Notes under the pieces: model-generated
Databases searched by the model: none
Told to the model about the DNA's origin: nothing
What the model saw: only the letters and a program-made list of their open reading frames with translations
Made by a program: the position numbers and the translations under genes
Part shown: one piece after another, positions 59,740 through 64,000 of the stretch
Layout: each line of letters begins with the position of its first letter
How positions within the stretch are numbered: the stretch's first letter is position 1
NCBI RefSeq assembly: GCF_042453785.1
Contig: NC_091677.1
Coordinates: forward strand, 8,093,501 to 8,157,500
Length of the DNA: 64,000 nt
Origin: Malus domestica
Taxonomy: Eukaryota; Streptophyta; Magnoliopsida; Rosales; Rosaceae
Direction: 5' to 3'

Positions 59740-62700
59740 GGCATCAATGCTTCATGAAAAGGATGTCATTAAGCCATGGTTGTTCGTTGAAATTGAAGTC
59801 TCTAGAATTGCTAAGTTGTTAAGAATTTAAAAGCATTCATACTAATTAATATAAAATTATTTAGATACACAAAATTGACATATGTACTTATGGACACATT
59901 TTTTTAGTTTAGAAAAAAAGTTAAAGAATTAGTTAGATAAAGAAACATATTTGAATGGTTGGTAGGAGAAATTGCCAGAGAATTAAGAAAAGAGCACACA
60001 AGGTTTGTAGGGGAATTGGATTCAATCGCTAGAAACGGGGTGGTGTGGAAACTGCCTCACATTGTGCATGAGTTACACGGACAAGTATATCAATGCCACC
60101 AATCTTTTGCTCATGCAATCTTTATGTTCCCTAAAAACCCCAGGCACTTATCACAATGTGCCAATGTAGTGAACATTCATGCGTTACCTCCATTCCCTCA
60201 GGCCACTATTATTCTCCCACAATCCCCGCAAGCTACCAGTCCTGACTATCTTACATATGATCTGTTGCAAGATATTGCATGAGGTACTTAAATTATTGGA
60301 TTAACATAAACTCTTACATTAGACTTAGGCCTTCCACAGTGGAGAATAATTAATCATAAAATAGGAAAAACGAAAAATTAAGTAGGTTCCACGCTTAATA
60401 GTACAATTTAGCTTTATTGTCACTATTGTAGCAATAATATTATCATAGGAATCAAACTCATCAAGGGTTTTGATTTCTGTTTATATGAATCAAACCACCA
60501 GAGCATTGTGGAAGTTCTACTTCCATAGTGGTATGGATAATGATCTGTGTTCCCTCCATAGAGGAACCTACTTGTCCCACCACTTATAATTAACATATCT
60601 TCGTTGTATGAACATCAAAACCGGAACCGTCCATTCTCTTTATTATCATCTAAAGATCATATCTGCAAAATTTCATTTACTTTGGAGGTCTTTTAGCTAT
60701 TCATGCGTATTAAACCAATCAAAGGTTTTGGTAACAAGTAGCACCTCATGATGAACCATTCATTTGTTTGAGGCATATGAAGGGCTAAAAGACATCTAAA
60801 TTTTTTTTTTTTTTTGTGTGTGGATATAATCTTTAGTTGATAATAAAGAAAATGTGCGGTTCCGATTATGATTTTTGTACGATAAAGATACGTTAATTAT
60901 AAGTGTGGAAACAAGTAAGTTCCCCATAGGAGGAACAACATTATTATGTGAGTTTGATTCCCCATTTACAAGAGAATCAAGATGTTTGAGTTTGATTGCT
61001 ATAACATGATTTCTTTAGCGGGGTGTGAGTTTGATTCCCATATACTATAAGAATCAAACTCATGAGACACATTACACTCAACAATTGGAGTTCAAGTTTA
61101 AATTCCGGCCCATTGTGTAAATTTACTTTTAATTCATAACAATCAAACTCAAATTCCCAACCCATTGTGAAAAGGTTAAGTTGGAAATATTTGACTCTTG
61201 ACTGATTTTACATTTCTGCGTATAAGCGAACAATGAATAAGAAAAAGAATGCTATTATTGAAACTAATAATACTTCATTGTGCAAACACTCATAAAAAAT
61301 TTATATATTTTAAGTCAACTATGAAACGCACGCTACGTACTTCGGTACTTGAACATTGATCATGCCAATGGTTAAGTAGGTATATTTTGTTTTTTTATCC
61401 AACTCAACAATTGATCTAGTACATAGATGTGAACCAGAAACTGAAAAAGGTCAAGCAAAATCAGTAACGGATACAAGATATACATTGTTTCCCCATTGAC
61501 CAATTTCCCTTCCCTCTCGACTCACTGGTTCTATAGTAGTGGTCAATAAGTAAAACTAGTTGAAGTTTACTATTGGCTTTTTTTTTAAAGTTATTTTCTG
61601 CACCTTTTTAAAAAAGTTTTTTTGGGCTTTTTAAGGAATTTTAGTGATATATACATCGATCATTACCAATTTATGATGAATTAGAAAAGCAAATGGGGTA
61701 GAACTTGAAAAAAAATGTTTGCGTGCATGGTCACTCTCCAATTCAAAAGCAGCAACTCCTATGTTTGATCTTACATTTTCAATACTTTTTTTATTACAAC
61801 ATCAGTGAGGGAAGAAGCCAGGCGGTGAATAGGGAAAAGTGGTTATGCGTGAACCCCTTCTTTTTGCCAAAATAAGCCAACCCAACTTGAGATCGAAGGA
61901 TGGGTTGGCTCCCGAAGGCTGCAAAGAACACCTCTATATTTAGCAAATTTTCAGTGATATTTTTGGCTGAATTTCGTGATAATGTTGTCTTCTTGTCTCT
62001 TGGATTTTGGATTTATTACATCACAAGCCCTAAGTTTGGCATGGCATGTGCTAAAAAATTTAGAAAAAAAGTTAAATTTTAGTGCAGATTAGGAAACGTC
62101 ACAAATAGATGAAAAATCGTCACGACAAATGTGAGGGTCACATAAACTTTTGTGATGACATTGTTCGGCCACAGCCAACACTCAAAAGTTTCTATTCATT
62201 GGGTTGGTTGAGTTCCCTATTTTTTGAAGCATAAAACTTCTCCATTGGGTTCGTTTAATCCAACAGCTAGCATTTTATCATATTATAGAAAATTAAGAAA
62301 ATTAATTGAAAAAAAAACCCCACAAATTAATAGATATTTAAGAAAGGAAAACATAAAATAAGATAAATTTAACAAGAATCCATGAAATGGTTCTAACTCA
62401 TGAAGAACTGGTGCCATTAAAGCTGAAACTAAAACTCTAATTAAGTTAAACACTGATGATATATACAACACACGCATAACATAAACAACATTTTGATTTT
62501 GGTTTTTGAGTTTAGTTACTCGACTTCAACATAAACGCTGAACTAAAATAGAAGAGAAGTTTCATTAACCCTAAGACAATTTTTGTCTTCCTTACTGCTA
62601 GAATAACTAGCCCTAATTATGAAAACTCTAGCTAACTAAAAAGATAAAACCCGCGAGACGGATTCACTAGCCTAGTGAAACTCTCTAGCATACTAACCAT

Positions 62701-62800
62701 ATGCACACTAAGCTCTAGTCCTCGTCAGTACTCATATGTATGGACACTCTCACTATCTCTAGTCTGTTGAAGCAGATGATCTCAGCATGAAGCTTTCAAT
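59740..62800. other. Intergenic, no gene supported
   Basis: A 107-codon frame at 59959-60282 has no recognisable domain. The stretch 60449-61150 is rich in GAGTTTGATTC motifs. The remainder is AT-rich and featureless to me; the last few hundred bases before 62800 probably belong to the MYB 3' UTR. Confidence 0.4.
60449..61150. repeat. Scattered GAGTTTGATTC motifs in both orientations
   Basis: Copies occur at 60449 (inverted), 60487 (partial, inverted), 60949, 60988, 61026, 61051 (inverted) and about 61139 (inverted). TGAGTTTGATTC at 61026-61037 and GAATCAAACTCA at 61051-61062 form a perfect 12 bp stem with a 13 base loop. Confidence 0.6.
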
Positions 62801-62802
62801 TC

Positions 62803-63116
62803 TCAGCATATGCCGGGCATGTTGTTCCAGTAGCAAGATCCTAGGGAGCGCTTAACTTCGGATGTTGCCGCAGTGTTGGTCTTGACTGATGGTGTCATTA
62901 ATGGTGCATTTTGCTGAATCTCTAGACTCACATTGTCACTAGTAACGACACCTGACATCGATGCGCGGTTGGACATGCATCCTTGCACGTACCATGACTC
63001 AGACACTGCAGGTGCAGAGGGAAAGTTGAGCAGGTTCAACAGGTCATCATCCATATCCTCTAATGGATCCTCATTTTGTTTCATGCCTGTGCAACAAAAC
63101 CACAGGATTATACATA

Positions 63117-63176
<60 letters not shown>

Positions 63177-64000
63177 ATGATCAAATGATAAAAATCAACT
63201 TGCTACATTCGTCAAATTTGTTTACTAAATTTTGTTGTCCAAACGTAAAGAGTTAGTATTTCAGTTATAATTTGAGCCCACTAGATATTGTCTAACGACT
63301 AACAACATAAAATGCTTATATTGTCATACTATTGATTAAGTCGGTTTATAAATGTGTTTACAAGATAACATTAGTCTAACAAGATAGTATTACCATAACA
63401 TGCGTACTCTTCTATTCAATTTGGTGAACAATTTTGATGACACTATTAATTACACTAAAACACAAAAGGCATGCAAAAGTTTTTGTATTTACCAATTGCT
63501 GACGGAGAGGAGCTACCATCCCTCTGATTGTCAGCACTATTCTCGCCGCTACTCTTCGATTCAACCTGAGCGGTGTCTTCGGCCTCCTCCTCAGCTGACT
63601 CTTCCCCCTCCTCTTCCTCCTCTTCCACCATAAGACCTTTCTCTTTACTGGACCACCCTGACGAACAGCTGTCGCCACTCTTTGCTTTCTTATTCGATTT
63701 ATTCTGAGCCTCCACCAAAACATCATCCAACAGACCACTATTCCCTTGGGACGGCACAGGTGCAATATCATAGTGATCTTCACCAGCGGTATAGCCTGAG
63801 CCCCCCATCTGACCCTCACCGAGGCCATTAATACTCAGCAGTGTTTGGTTGGAAGGGAGCTCTGGATTGGACCCTTGAACCAAAGGGGTTGGGTCATAAG
63901 TAGGAGGCCCCATGATCATGGAGCTCGGACTAAGATTGTTGTAACCACCAAACCCTCCATGAGAATTGTACTGACCTATCAAGGCTTGGTTTGGAATGTT
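62803..64000 (-). CDS. GAMYB-type R2R3-MYB transcription factor, last two exons
   Basis: On the minus strand, the exon from the right edge (64000) to 63493 joins the exon 63086-62803 (stop TGA at 62805-62803) through a GT/AG intron of 406 bases, in phase. The visible C-terminal part has GSNPELPSNQTLLSINGLG, the GAMYB LLDxxLxEAQ-type box (GLLDDVLVEAQNKS), an acidic Glu tract, NSADNQRDGSSSPSA, an acidic amphipathic EDMDDDLLNLLNFP and the family's terminal WNNMPGIC. GAMYBs act downstream of gibberellin in anthers, pollen tubes and aleurone. The DNA-binding repeats lie beyond the window. The miR159-like site in this exon supports the family call. The MYB97/101/120 branch is my preferred placing. 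The intron holds a (TA)26 tract. Confidence 0.85.
63121..63172. repeat. (TA)26 microsatellite in the MYB intron
   Basis: An uninterrupted AT run lies about 35 bases upstream (minus strand) of the last exon's splice acceptor. Confidence 0.95.
63844..63864 (-). promoter_or_regulatory. miR159-like target site in the MYB coding sequence
   Basis: The plus strand reads TTTGGTTGGAAGGGAGCTCT plus G. It matches miR159 at 18 of 21 positions, with differences at miRNA positions 6, 8 and 21. On the coding strand it encodes ELPSNQ, where GAMYBs carry a conserved VELPSxQ. Cleavage by miR159 at this site is the known control of GAMYB genes. Two of the three mismatches fall in the seed region and may weaken it. 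Confidence 0.75.

Noticed and set aside
59959-60282. 107-codon plus-strand frame after the dehydrogenase pseudogene
   Set aside because: It has no identifiable domain and no supporting gene structure; it may be a transposon scrap.

Overview
This is nuclear DNA from a dicot plant. Genes have short exons with GT/AG introns, the DNA between them is AT-rich, and it is packed with plant transposon families. Some repeats (a ~155 bp MITE present five times, a SINE present three times, a Tat-type LTR element with an antisense ORF) resemble families I associate with Rosaceae, so apple or pear is my best guess. That species guess is an inference.

Genes that look functional, left to right: the C-terminal exons of AXR1, the NEDD8 E1 regulatory subunit (1037-4457, +); an 11-exon beta-1,3-galactosyltransferase (19770-23003, +); a 5-exon ATG8 autophagy gene (40381-42085, +); a small single-exon acidic His/Glu-rich protein (46811-47158, -); a tRNA-Asn(GTT) (50322-50395, +); and the last two exons of a GAMYB-type R2R3-MYB with a miR159-like site (62803 to the right edge, -).

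Broken genes: an intronless, frameshifted SRP54 retrocopy (6840-8301, +); an unrecognised exon on the minus strand split by a 570 bp hAT element with a perfect 8 bp target duplication (8896-10007); and an alkenal-reductase-like dehydrogenase (about 50480-59709, +) whose exons are separated by about 7.6 kb of nested transposons.

The most unusual object is a 10.5 kb LTR retrotransposon (28315-38823, 5 bp target duplication, LTRs that look about 99% identical). It has gag but no pol. In the place of pol it carries intronless pieces of at least four host genes: chloroplast NADP-malic enzyme, an OB-fold protein, a DUF1677 protein (reversed) and RNA polymerase II subunit RPB3. It also carries an antisense ORF and many hairpin-prone tandem repeats. 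It is a non-autonomous element that has captured and joined several host transcripts.

Other mobile DNA: an RTE LINE end (195-812), an L1-type LINE end (10235-10625), a 3.3 kb solo LTR with a hAT remnant inside (43138-46418), a CACTA element holding a truncated Copia (53381-58349), several MITEs and SINEs, and long microsatellites. The host genes look unrelated to each other in function; the window is a sparse gene landscape shaped mostly by transposon insertion.
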